Positions 15,995 through 24,062 of a DNA stretch of 64,000 nt are shown here, one piece after another. The number at the start of each line of letters is the position of its first letter. Within the stretch, counting starts at the first letter, position 1. Source of the stretch: Streptomyces sp. CB03234 (lineage in GTDB: Bacteria; Actinomycetota; Actinomycetes; Streptomycetales; Streptomycetaceae); NCBI RefSeq assembly GCF_001905885.1, contig NZ_LIYH01000001.1, positions 622,169-686,168 of the forward strand. The letters are read 5' to 3'. Made by a program: the position numbers and the translations under genes. The notes under the pieces were generated by a model. It did no database searches. It saw only the letters and a list, made by a program, of their open reading frames with translations, and was not told the origin of the DNA.

Positions 15995-16090
15995 ACGTGG
16001 ATCGTTCTCACTGTCGAGCGGCGGATGGGCCAGTCGGCTGCGGGACCTAGGCTGATGCAACGGCGCGGGGCCGACTTTCCAGGAGTGGAT

Positions 16091-17839
16091 GTGGGCCTGC
16101 GCCAACTCGTGATCGATGCGTGGTCGTGGCTGAACTACAAGCCAGTGATGGCGGAGGCTGGCCGTCCAGGCAGCCGCGCGTTCCCAGAGCTGACTAAGAC
16201 ATGGGTGCCACCGCATGAGCTGCGGCGGCTGGCCGCGTACAAAGTGTTGGCGTCGTACGACAACAACCAGGCAGGGCAGCTTGCGGCGGCCGGTGGCGAC
16301 GCGAGCGCGATGGAGCGGCGGGAGCTGGGCGACGCAGCGAACCTCGTGGACACTGCGCTCGGCTACCTCCTCGGCTCGGACCAGAAGGTCACGGTCGAGG
16401 GTGCGGAGCACGCCGATGATGAGACGCCGACGCCCGGAGCGGCGGAGGCCGCCGCGGTCCAGGACCGGCTGCGGAAGTGGGCGGACAAGGAGCTGCTGAC
16501 GTTCCGGGTCCAGCAGGCCGAGCGTGCGGCGGTGCTGCTCGGGGACAGCGTGATGGTTCTGGCATGGAACCCGGAGAAGCAGCGGCCGACGCTGCGAGTC
16601 TACGATCCGGGGTTCTTCTTCCCCCAGTGGGACGACGAAGACGAGGACTTCCCCAGCCGGGTGCATCTGGCGTGGGAGCTGCCGGCGGACGACGACGCCG
16701 GGCTGAAGGCCCGGGTACGCCGGGTGACGTACGAGCTGGGGCCGATCTCTGAGGGCGGCGAGGACGGAGACGAGACGGCTGCGGCTGGTGGGCGGCAGTA
16801 CCCGTGGGAGCCGGGGCGGACGTCCAACGTGACGTGCTACCTCACGGACGCGGAGTGGCTGCTGGAGGACCTGAAGAACGGCGAGACGCTGGACCGGCTG
16901 CCGATGGACAAGGCGAGCTTCCGGGTGCGGCCGGACGGTACGGAGCTGAACCGGCTGGATCTGATGATCGACTTCGTGCCGGTGGTGCACATCGCGAACA
17001 CGATCCCCGACGGCGGGGAGCACTGGGGGCGCTCGATTTTGGCCCGGGTTCTGCAGGCGCTCGACGAGCTCGCGGCTACGGACTCTGACAGCTCGGCGGC
17101 CTCGGCGACAACGGGCACGCCCATCATCGGGCTCGCGGGTGCGCGGCTTCCGGTGGACCGGGCGACGGGCAAGCCGCAGGAGCTTCAGGTGAAGGCCGGT
17201 GCCGTATGGCAGCTCGGTGAGACGGGGCGGATGGACGCCCTGGACACGTCGCCTCAGCTGGCCGAACTGCGGGCGCGGGTGGATCACCTGCTGGAGCGGA
17301 TCGCGGCGAACAGCCGGGTGACGGCGGCCGGGCTCGGGACGCTGGAGGCCACGGAGGTGCCCTCGGGGTACGCGCTGAAGCTGGCGCTGGGGCCGCTGGA
17401 TGCGTTGATCGGGATGATGCGGTTGGCGAGGGAGCACAAGTACCGGCTGCTGTTCAAGATGGTGCAGCGGCTATACCAGGCCGGGCGGGCGGAGGGCTGG
17501 ACGGCCGGGGAGACGCTGCCGGCGCGGCTGGCGTGGGCACCGCACACGCCGACGGACCGGGGCGCGGTGCTGGAGGAGGTCGTCAAGGCGTACGGGGCGG
17601 GGGTGCTGTCGCTGGAGACGGCGGTGGCGATGCTGCTGGAGGCCGGGTACCCGATCAAGGACGCCTCGCAGGAGGTGGAGCGGATCCGGGCGAAGGCGGA
17701 GCAGGAGGCCGCGGTGCGGATGGCGGAGACCGCCGTGGGGCGCGGCTCGCCCGAGGCGGAGCAAGGCCAGGAGTCACGGGGAGAGGTCGATCAGGTCGGC
17801 CGCAGTGGTGAGTTGGAGCGGACTGGTTCTGGGCGTTGA
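16091..17839 (+). CDS. Phage portal protein
   Basis: About 582 residues from a GTG at 16091 with AGGAG five bases upstream; a longer frame to 16025 has no better start. Features of siphovirus portals: N-terminal LRQLVIDAWSWLNYKP, RLAAYKVLASYDNNQ, the aligned middle DPGFFFPQWDDEDEDF and VVHIANTIPDGGEHWGRSIL, and long C-terminal helices including LAWAPHTPTDRGAVLEEV and AVAMLLEAGYPIKDASQEVERI. It forms the dodecameric DNA entry ring of the capsid vertex. The operon is resumed here after the metal cassette, which separates it from terL. Confidence 0.88.
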   Translation: MGLRQLVIDAWSWLNYKPVMAEAGRPGSRAFPELTKTWVPPHELRRLAAYKVLASYDNNQAGQLAAAGGDASAMERRELGDAANLVDTALGYLLGSDQKVTVEGAEHADDETPTPGAAEAAAVQDRLRKWADKELLTFRVQQAERAAVLLGDSVMVLAWNPEKQRPTLRVYDPGFFFPQWDDEDEDFPSRVHLAWELPADDDAGLKARVRRVTYELGPISEGGEDGDETAAAGGRQYPWEPGRTSNVTCYLTDAEWLLEDLKNGETLDRLPMDKASFRVRPDGTELNRLDLMIDFVPVVHIANTIPDGGEHWGRSILARVLQALDELAATDSDSSAASATTGTPIIGLAGARLPVDRATGKPQELQVKAGAVWQLGETGRMDALDTSPQLAELRARVDHLLERIAANSRVTAAGLGTLEATEVPSGYALKLALGPLDALIGMMRLAREHKYRLLFKMVQRLYQAGRAEGWTAGETLPARLAWAPHTPTDRGAVLEEVVKAYGAGVLSLETAVAMLLEAGYPIKDASQEVERIRAKAEQEAAVRMAETAVGRGSPEAEQGQESRGEVDQVGRSGELERTGSGR

Positions 17840-17866
17840 TCGTTGTCGACGGTGGTCTGAGCTCTT

Positions 17867-18028
17867 TCAGTCGTCGTTGTTGTTCCGGCCTTGCATGGCT
17901 GCTCGGGCGTCCTGCAGAGCGCGGATGAGTTCCGGGAGCTGGCGGAGAAACCCGGTCAGCAGCATGAGGCAAAGGCCGAGGAAGCCGAACGCGGCGAGTG
18001 CCCATCGGGTGAGCGTGTCCCAGTCCAA
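17867..18028 (-). CDS. Small single-span membrane protein on the opposite strand
   Basis: 53 residues from a TTG at 18028 preceded by AGGAGAAGGAAC. One clear membrane helix (ALAAFGFLGLCLMLLTGFL) followed by a soluble amphipathic tail (RQLPELIRALQDARAA) ending in GRNNNDD. It is transcribed against the late operon, between portal and scaffold. Function unknown; a superinfection-exclusion or other lysogen-expressed peptide is possible but unproven. A longer upstream frame passes through a 42-bp inverted repeat and looks non-coding. Confidence 0.45.
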   Translation of the reverse strand: MDWDTLTRWALAAFGFLGLCLMLLTGFLRQLPELIRALQDARAAMQGRNNNDD

Positions 18029-18132
18029 GTTCCTTCTCCTGCTGCGGTCGAGGGTGAGGGGGTCCGGGCGAGGCCCTGACCGCGAGCGGTCGCCCCGGTG
18101 GTTGAGTGATCTCAACGTTGCCGGGGATCGCG

Positions 18133-18287
18133 TGGCACTGCTACGCCAAACCCTGGCCACTTTGCCGCCACTTCGGCCATCACGTCCCTGATGAGGCAGG
18201 TTGAAAAGAAATGCTTCTTCCGGTTTGTGTCGCCGGACATCGCGAGGAAGTGGCGACAAAGTGGCCAGGCTTTGGCGTAGCGATGCC
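18133..18287. repeat. Long imperfect inverted repeat upstream of the scaffold gene
   Basis: Arms 18133-18174 and 18246-18287 (42 bp each) match at 38 of 42 positions when one is reverse-complemented; both contain CTACGCCAAA and CTGGCCACTTTG. The 71-bp loop has no gene. Within each arm TGGC(C/G)AC-TTT-GT(C/G)GCCA is itself a near-palindrome. It could fold into a large RNA hairpin on either strand. Confidence 0.75.
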
Positions 18288-18405
18288 ATGCCTCGATGTG
18301 GTATTTGCTATTGCCCGTATGCCGTCTTTCCGGCGCGTCAGGCAGCGGCATGCCCGTCTTGGCTACACTGATCGGCAGCGCGGGGGCGCGCTCTGGAGGA
18401 GATGT

Positions 18406-19113
18406 ATGGTCCGGCCCCTGCCGCCTCGCCGTCCTGTCGGCCACCGCCGTGACGGGCGGCCGATCTACCCGATTCTCGGTGCCTCGTCGGAGGACGAGAC
18501 GAACGACCAGCTCGATGACGCCACGGACGGCGGCGGTCAGGAGCAGCAGGTCACGGTCACCCAGGACCGGTTGGGCAAGATGCTCACCCGCGAGAAGGCG
18601 CAGGGCGAACGGGCCGCGATCAAGCGGCTGTTGTCCACGCTCGGGTTCGACTCCCCGAAGGCGCTCACCGAGTTCGTGACCGCGCAGCGGGAGGCCGAGC
18701 AGGCCGCGCTGTCGGAGGTGGAGCGCCGGGAACAGGCTGCTGCCGAGCGGGAGTTGCAGGCCGCCCGCCGGGAGGAGCTGGCCGCCGAGCGGGAGCGGGC
18801 GGCGCTTCGCCGGGCCGCGCTGGTGGCGCTCGGCGCGGAGGGCGACGATCTGGTGGACGCGGAGCGTCTGCTGGCCGTGGACGACGAGGACGCGGACGAG
18901 GCGCAGATCCAGTCGGCGGCCGAGGCCCTGCGAGCCAGGCGTCCGGAGCTGTTCGGTGAGGTCCGCACCCCGGTGCCGGCCGCCCCCGCGGGAGCACCGG
19001 CAGGGCGTGGCCCGACCCGTACGGCCCCGGTGTCCAAGCCCGGTTCGGCCGGGCTGGAGATGGCCAAGCGCCGTGGCCTGATCCCGGAGTTCAGCGACTC
19101 CGCAGCCCGATAG
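18406..19113 (+). CDS. Capsid scaffold protein (probable)
   Basis: 235 residues from the ATG at 18406 behind GGAGGAG. An acidic start (GASSEDETNDQLDD) is followed by a long, highly charged alpha-helical region with heptads (REKAQGERAAIKRLLSTLGF, SEVERREQAAAERELQAAR) and a Pro/Ala-rich end, LEMAKRRGLIPEF. This is the composition of phage scaffolding proteins, which fill the prohead and leave or are cleaved before packaging. The position between portal and capsid genes supports the assignment. No protease motif is visible. Confidence 0.75.
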   Translation: MVRPLPPRRPVGHRRDGRPIYPILGASSEDETNDQLDDATDGGGQEQQVTVTQDRLGKMLTREKAQGERAAIKRLLSTLGFDSPKALTEFVTAQREAEQAALSEVERREQAAAERELQAARREELAAERERAALRRAALVALGAEGDDLVDAERLLAVDDEDADEAQIQSAAEALRARRPELFGEVRTPVPAAPAGAPAGRGPTRTAPVSKPGSAGLEMAKRRGLIPEFSDSAAR

Positions 19114-19219
19114 TCCGGGCCTCAGACCTTGGGGGACCACGCCCCCTGAACTTCGTGGACGGCATCGCCTCCGTGGGCGGTGTGCGGAATCTGACCGCAG
19201 CGTCCATGGAGACACGCAC

Positions 19220-19636
19220 ATGACCATCCAGCCCGTATCGACGTCCGAGTACACGACCGCCAACCGCGAGTGGCTGGCGTCGCTGCACGGCACCGACTCC
19301 GTCGACACGATCACCCTCGACCTGAACCTGTTCTGCGAGGGCACGCACTACGTGTGCGGCGACGGCTGCGACCCGTACGGCCGGGTCCTGTCCGGTGTGC
19401 CGGTCGGCAGGGTCGCGGAGTCCGGCCTGTACGGCCCGTACGACCCGGAGGCGCACTGCGGTCGCCAGATCCTGCGCGGCTTCGTGATCGCCGAGGCCCC
19501 GTTCGCGCCGGGACAGACCCGTGTTCCGGCCGCGCTGCTGTGGCACGGCGCGGTGAAGGCGTCGAAGGTGCCGGGCGGCATCGACGTGTCCCAGCTCGTG
19601 TGGCACCCGCGTGCCGCGCAGATCCGCTTCGTGTGA
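19220..19636 (+). CDS. Capsid decoration protein (lambda gpD-like)
   Basis: 138 residues. TTANREWLASLHG, then LFCEGTHYVCGDGCDPYGRVLSGVPVGRV and ILRGFVIAEAPF. The segment with GxVLSGxPVG and a following small beta domain is typical of head decoration (HDPD/gpD) proteins that staple capsomers after expansion. It immediately precedes a gpE-type major capsid gene, the same order as lambda D-E. The four Cys near the N-terminus are unusual. Confidence 0.78.
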   Translation: MTIQPVSTSEYTTANREWLASLHGTDSVDTITLDLNLFCEGTHYVCGDGCDPYGRVLSGVPVGRVAESGLYGPYDPEAHCGRQILRGFVIAEAPFAPGQTRVPAALLWHGAVKASKVPGGIDVSQLVWHPRAAQIRFV

Positions 19637-19650
19637 GCGGGGGCTGAGCT

Positions 19651-20700
19651 GTGACGATTCAGGACCTGCTCAAGGACGTCTCGGTCATGGACCTGACGGC
19701 GTTCGCCAGGGCGATCCCATCTCCGAAGGACTTCCTCCTCACTCAGACGATCTTCCCGACCGTGGAGATGCGGGAGGTGAAGTGGCGTACGAAGGACTCC
19801 GGCCGGTACGTCAATGTCGCCAAGTACCGGGCGTTCAACGCCTCGGTTCCGTTCGCGACCCGTGAAGCGTGGCAGACGTCCCGCGAGGGTGCGCTGCCCG
19901 CGCTGGGCCAGAAGCTCGTCGTCTCCGAGCAGGAGCAGATCCTGCTGGAGGCGTCGCACGGCTCGGATCAGGACCGGCTGATCGAGTTGCTGTACGACGA
20001 CGTGGAACGGCACGTCGAGGCCATCCGGTCCCGGCTGGAGCTGGCCGCCGGCGACGTGCTCGTGGATGGCCGGTTCACGCTGGAGCAGGAGAACGGCCTG
20101 ACGCTGGAGGTGGACTGGAACGTCCCCGCCGAGAACATGCCGGTTTCCCGTATCCCGTGGTCGGACCCGGCCTCCGACCCGATCGCGGACGAGCTGCGGT
20201 GGATCCAGCACCTGGACGACATCGGCGCGCCGGAGCCGGAGTTGGTGATCACCAGCCGGAAGGCGTTCAGCTACCTGGCGGCGAACAACGCCTACAGGGC
20301 GGCCTACTACGGGTCCGTGAGCCCGTCGACCACGCCGACGGCGACGCTGACCCCGCAGCAGATCAACGTGGTGCGCGGCAACTACAGCCTGCCGCCGATC
20401 CAGTTCTACAAGGCCCAGGTGCGGGTGGACGGCAAGCCCCGCAAGGTGCTGCCCGAGGACCTGTGGATCCTGGTGCCGCCGGAGCGGGAGAAGTGGGCGC
20501 AGACCATGTACGGGGTGACCGCGGAGGCCCTGGTGCTGTCGCGCGGCTCGAACCCGGAGATCATCCGGGAGGACGCCCCCGGCCTGATCATCACCCGAGG
20601 CGTCCAGGATGACCCCGTGCAGATCTGGACCAAGGGCGCCGCGGTCGGCATGCCCGTCATGCACACCCCGGACGCGCACATCGTGGCGAAGGTCCTGTGA
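19651..20700 (+). CDS. Major capsid protein, gpE family
   Basis: 349 residues from a GTG at 19651. The sequence fits the phage major capsid protein E family (HK97 fold): IFPTVEMREVKWRTKDSGRY, FNASVPFATREAWQTSREG, LPALGQKLVVSEQEQI, WSDPASDPIADELRWIQ, ITSRKAFSYLAAN and a C-terminal WTKGAAVGMPVM segment. It builds the icosahedral shell. The length is typical and nothing is missing. It is separated from the decoration gene by 14 bp, and its stop overlaps the next start (TGATG). Confidence 0.92.
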   Translation: MTIQDLLKDVSVMDLTAFARAIPSPKDFLLTQTIFPTVEMREVKWRTKDSGRYVNVAKYRAFNASVPFATREAWQTSREGALPALGQKLVVSEQEQILLEASHGSDQDRLIELLYDDVERHVEAIRSRLELAAGDVLVDGRFTLEQENGLTLEVDWNVPAENMPVSRIPWSDPASDPIADELRWIQHLDDIGAPEPELVITSRKAFSYLAANNAYRAAYYGSVSPSTTPTATLTPQQINVVRGNYSLPPIQFYKAQVRVDGKPRKVLPEDLWILVPPEREKWAQTMYGVTAEALVLSRGSNPEIIREDAPGLIITRGVQDDPVQIWTKGAAVGMPVMHTPDAHIVAKVL

Positions 20701-20990
20701 TGGCGGGCCGCGGGCGGCTGAAGGCCGCGGTCTACGTACAGGACCCGACCACGCGGGAGGAGCTGATCCTGCTGCCGGGCGAAAGCCCGGCCCTGGAGGT
20801 GGCCGAGCTGATCACCAACCCGGACGCCTGGGACGCCCTGACGCAGGACGACGCCGATCCGGAGCCGGTCGCTGTCGGCGAGCCGGACCCGACTGCGGGC
20901 AGCGCCGAGCCTGACTCGGGACAGGGCGAGGCCGGCGGGGGCGGCACGAAGAAGTCGGCGTCGCGGCGGACACGCTCGTCCTCTGCGTAA
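20700..20990 (+). CDS. Small head-completion-like protein, unknown
   Basis: 96 residues. A short structured N-terminus (LKAAVYVQDPTTREELILLPG ... VAELITNPDAWDAL) followed by an acidic, Gly/Ser-rich, disordered C-terminus ending in basic residues. Its position directly after the capsid gene is that of head-tail joining proteins or capsid accessory proteins in actinophages. It has no recognisable enzyme motif. Confidence 0.65.
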   Translation: MAGRGRLKAAVYVQDPTTREELILLPGESPALEVAELITNPDAWDALTQDDADPEPVAVGEPDPTAGSAEPDSGQGEAGGGGTKKSASRRTRSSSA

Positions 20991-21060
20991 TACGCTCACG
21001 CGCGCGGCCCGGAGCCGGCTTCCCCCGTCTGGCTCCGGGCCGTGCCTCGTATCGAGGGAT

Positions 21061-21399
21061 GTGAACCTGGTGGACGAGTTCCAGCGGTCGTGGCTCCTCG
21101 CGCAGCTCGGCCCGGACTCTGACCCGGCCGACCTGGAACGCCGTTTCTTCCGGCTGCGGTCGGTGCGCGCCGTCGCGCTCGAGGTCCTGGGCGAGCGGCG
21201 CGCCAAGCTGTTGGCCGACCCGTTGAAGGTCACCGTCGACGGCGTGGTGACCATGGACCTTCAGGAGAACCTACGCGGGATGGAGCGGCAGATCGAGCAA
21301 GTGCGCCAGATCGCCTCGCCGGAGGGCTCGGATGACCAGGACGAGGCCGACGAGATGCTTGGCGTCACGTGGCTGCTGCCCACACGCCGGTACAGGTAG
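21061..21399 (+). CDS. Phage head-completion/connector-like protein, unknown
   Basis: 112 residues from the GTG at 21061. Predicted alpha-helical (LVDEFQRSWLLAQLG, LERRFFRLRSVRAVALEVLGERRAKLL, LQENLRGMERQIEQVRQI). It is the last phage gene before the 17-kb island. Its normal downstream partner, as judged by phage gene order, is now at 38524. Its specific role is not recognised. Confidence 0.6.
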   Translation: MNLVDEFQRSWLLAQLGPDSDPADLERRFFRLRSVRAVALEVLGERRAKLLADPLKVTVDGVVTMDLQENLRGMERQIEQVRQIASPEGSDDQDEADEMLGVTWLLPTRRYR

Positions 21400-21429
21400 G
21401 GGCTGACCGCCGGCGCGAGCCGCAGTCCT

Positions 21430-21466
21430 GTGTGGGCACGTCCAGCCAGGCTGGACGTGCCCACAC
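21430..21466. terminator. Perfect 17-bp stem hairpin at the left edge of the island
   Basis: GTGTGGGCACGTCCAGC pairs perfectly with its complement around a CAG loop. It lies between the last phage gene (rightward) and the leftward defence operon and can terminate both. It is also the best visible marker of the island's left boundary. Confidence 0.8.
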
Positions 21467-21520
21467 CCCTTGATCTCGTAGGCGCCGTGGTCGGAGTTGC
21501 CCGCCGAGTACGAACTCGGA

Positions 21521-21901
21521 TCAGCCTGCGGGCCTGTCCACGAGGTCCCCCATGCTGCCAACGTCTCCGGCCGACCAATGCTCGCTGAGCAGGAGTAGTC
21601 CCTTGTTCATCAAGATCTCCACCGCCCGATAAGGCTCCGCGATGACCTCAGGTTCCGGATAGTAGATCTTGACCGTCTCGGCCATCAGACCGTCCGGGTC
21701 CAGACCACCGGTGTCGTAGTTGCTCCCGCCGCGGGTGCCAGGAGCGCGGGTGAGGTCGACCTGGTTTTCGATCGCGTAGGCGAAACCGAGACGTACTCGG
21801 TCCGCCAATTGCGTCTTTTCCGAGATCCCCAGCCAGTGGATGAGATCCGCTGCCGCCTGCGTCGCCTCGATGGTGAGCGCGATGTTCTTGAGATCAGCCA
21901 T
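21521..21901 (-). CDS. Small protein of the defence-like operon, unknown
   Basis: 126 residues, last gene of the leftward operon, with an ATGA overlap to the ATPase gene. Helical N-terminal part IALTIEATQAAADLIHWLGISEKTQLADRV in pieces, then a Gly-rich turn and IYYPEPEVIAEPYRAVEILMNKGLLLL. The first half weakly recalls the small helical DndE proteins of phosphorothioation systems, but the similarity is too slight to name it. Obligate coupling to the ATPase suggests a subunit or regulator of it. Confidence 0.6.
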   Translation of the reverse strand: MADLKNIALTIEATQAAADLIHWLGISEKTQLADRVRLGFAYAIENQVDLTRAPGTRGGSNYDTGGLDPDGLMAETVKIYYPEPEVIAEPYRAVEILMNKGLLLLSEHWSAGDVGSMGDLVDRPAG

Positions 21902-23850
21902 CAGACAGCCGCCCTCCGGCGTTCGATCACAGTGTGCTTGGAACTTCGCCGCTCCAGCTGATACTCGGCCACCAGATTGCCCCCCAACGCCTGAAGTGCG
22001 GCGGCTCGATCAAACTCCCCGTCGAACGAGAGCAGGATCACCTGGCGCGCCATTCGTGGCAGAGCCGCCACCACATGCGCCGTGTTGTCGGCGTCCAGTC
22101 GACCGAACGGGTAGTCCATGACCACCGGGCCTCGGACTGCGGCGCTGTCTTGAAGCGCGGCAATGAGAGACAAGGCCACGAGATGCTCATAACCTGCGGA
22201 ACGTCGGACAACTTCCCCGTCCTTGTCGAGGATCTCAAGCCCGTAGCTGTCGGTGATGCGCAGCCCCACGTAGTCGGGCTCGGACGCCAGGACGCGGAAG
22301 ATCTCCGAGGCGTGCGCTTCGACGCGGCGGCGAAGCTTCGTCCTGTACGCGTCGATCGAGTCGCTGAACAGGTCGCGGAGTCGTTGCGCCACCTCGTCCT
22401 TCAACTCGATGGTGCGGTCGGGGGTCACCTGCTTCCGGAGCCGACGCTTGAAGTCCTCGATGTCCGCCTCTTTCTTGCGGATTTGGACGTCAATAGCGGC
22501 CAAGCGGTCCTTGTCGCGCTCCAGCTTGGCGTGGCGCTCGTCGCGCTCCGTGGACAGTGCGCGCACTTGCTCTTCGCTCTGCCCGATCTCGTCGATCTGC
22601 TGCCTCAGTTCGGCGATGTCGCCGTAGAGTTCTTCCTTCTCCAGCCGCACTTGGCGAAGGTTGGCGTCACGCTCCACGATGAGTCGAACGTCTTGCTGGG
22701 CGAGACTCTGGAGAGTGCGGCGCTTGGCACGGAGCCGGTCCAACCGGGTCTGGACGTCCTCCTGGTGCCCGGCAGATGCGATTCGTTGGATCTTCTCGGT
22801 CAGTTGGTCCCGCAAGGCCGACGGAATCTCGCGGTGGCATACAGGGCAGTCGGGAGCTGTGTGCAGATGCGTCAGATCTCGCATGGCTGCTGCGGCTTCG
22901 CTGAGCTCGGACTCCGCCGTTGCGACAGCGACGTCGACCTCAGCGAGACGAGCAGTGGCGGAGCGAGCCAGAACGGCTTTCCACAGGTCTGTGGAGAGTT
23001 CGTCTAGCGCGTCGATCGCCGCTGTTTCGCGACCTTCCACGCCGGCGATCTGGACCTGCAACTGGTCGATCTTTCCCAGGATGTGCTGAGCCTTCTGCTG
23101 CTCGCGCATCAAGACGTCGAGCTCGGAGATTCGGTTCTGGGCAGCTTCGATCTGAGACTCGACATCGCTGTAGTCCTTTTGGTGACGATCGCGAATGTCC
23201 TGCGCTTCCTTAAGGGCCAGCCCCATACGGTTGGTCTCGTGGTTGGCGGCGTACTGCTCGCTCAGCTGCTTGGACGCTGCTCGGGAGATCGCCACAGCGT
23301 CCGCCTTGGCGTTTCCGACAATCGGAATGCCGAGAACCCGTTCGATGCTCCGCTCAAGCTCCGCGCCCTTTTCGCTTCCAGGATCCAGGAGATCCTCGTA
23401 CTGACGAAGGAGCTCGCCGTCGAACAGAAAGAACTGGCTTACCGATTCCGGGGCGATCATCTGGATGATCCTCCTGGAATCATCCGGAGACAGCACTTCA
23501 CCGTCGCGCTGCAAGATCACGGTTTCGGTTGGGTGGGTGCCCTCGTCGTAGCGGCGGATCAGACGGTAGGGAACTCCATTGTCATGGAAGTCGAGCACCG
23601 TTTCGAAGGCTCCCACGCCGCCGGCTTCTTTGCGGGCCTCTGTGTTTACCAGCTCCGAGGCGTCTTCGGCGCCGCGACGACCATGAATTTCACCGTACAG
23701 AGCGTATCGGAAGGCGTTGTGCAGGGTCGTCTTACCACGCCCATTCGGCCCGTAGACGATGTAGACGCCGCGATCGCTGGAGAAGGTCATCTCTTGGCGG
23801 CCCCGGTAGGGGCCGAAGTCTTCGACCGTCAGTCGATCAAGAGTCAACAT
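21901..23850 (-). CDS. Rad50/DndD-like SMC-type ATPase
   Basis: 649 residues. N-terminal lobe: FGPYRGRQEMTFSSD, Walker A YGPNGRGKTTLHNAF (residues ~33-47) and QFFLFDGELLRQYE. Two long coiled-coil arms follow, meeting at a CPVC zinc-hook motif near residue 338. C-terminal lobe with a signature-like SAGYEHLVALSLIAAL, Walker B VVMDYPFGRLD and ILLSFDGEFD. The architecture is that of Rad50 and of DndD/SMC-like defence ATPases, which sense or act on DNA ends or modified DNA. Its start overlaps the stop of the 70-residue gene (ATGA). No phosphorothioation genes (IscS, DndB, DndC) are present, so I do not call it DndD. Confidence 0.85.
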   Translation of the reverse strand: MLTLDRLTVEDFGPYRGRQEMTFSSDRGVYIVYGPNGRGKTTLHNAFRYALYGEIHGRRGAEDASELVNTEARKEAGGVGAFETVLDFHDNGVPYRLIRRYDEGTHPTETVILQRDGEVLSPDDSRRIIQMIAPESVSQFFLFDGELLRQYEDLLDPGSEKGAELERSIERVLGIPIVGNAKADAVAISRAASKQLSEQYAANHETNRMGLALKEAQDIRDRHQKDYSDVESQIEAAQNRISELDVLMREQQKAQHILGKIDQLQVQIAGVEGRETAAIDALDELSTDLWKAVLARSATARLAEVDVAVATAESELSEAAAAMRDLTHLHTAPDCPVCHREIPSALRDQLTEKIQRIASAGHQEDVQTRLDRLRAKRRTLQSLAQQDVRLIVERDANLRQVRLEKEELYGDIAELRQQIDEIGQSEEQVRALSTERDERHAKLERDKDRLAAIDVQIRKKEADIEDFKRRLRKQVTPDRTIELKDEVAQRLRDLFSDSIDAYRTKLRRRVEAHASEIFRVLASEPDYVGLRITDSYGLEILDKDGEVVRRSAGYEHLVALSLIAALQDSAAVRGPVVMDYPFGRLDADNTAHVVAALPRMARQVILLSFDGEFDRAAALQALGGNLVAEYQLERRSSKHTVIERRRAAV

Positions 23851-24062
23851 CAGCTTGCCCCCTCCGCAGCCGCTCGCTGGGTAACCCAGCGGTTCACGAT
23901 CTGCTCCGTACGCTTTCGAGCTTCGGCGTGGTCTTCAGCGAATTCGTGCTGCACCCCAAGGATCTCGCTGACTAGCTCCGGATCCAGATCTGGATAGCGT
24001 TCCTTCCGGACCTCTTCAACGGTCGCCAGCAAGTCTGCCGTCTCTTCATTTCGGTCAGGCAT
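23850..24062 (-). CDS. Small acidic helical protein, unknown
   Basis: 70 residues, MPDRNEETADLLATVEEV then RYPDLDPELVSEILGVQHEF. Almost entirely helical and charged, with no motif. The start at 24062 lies within the last codons of the helicase gene and the stop overlaps the ATPase start, so translation of the three genes is coupled. A bridging subunit between helicase and ATPase is plausible but inferred. Confidence 0.6.
   Translation of the reverse strand: MPDRNEETADLLATVEEVRKERYPDLDPELVSEILGVQHEFAEDHAEARKRTEQIVNRWVTQRAAAEGAS

Noticed and set aside
15959..17437. Upstream extension of the CmtR-like gene antisense to the portal gene
   Set aside because: The extension is Arg/His/Pro-rich shadow sequence; ArsR homology begins at the ATG at 15958, next to a palindromic operator.
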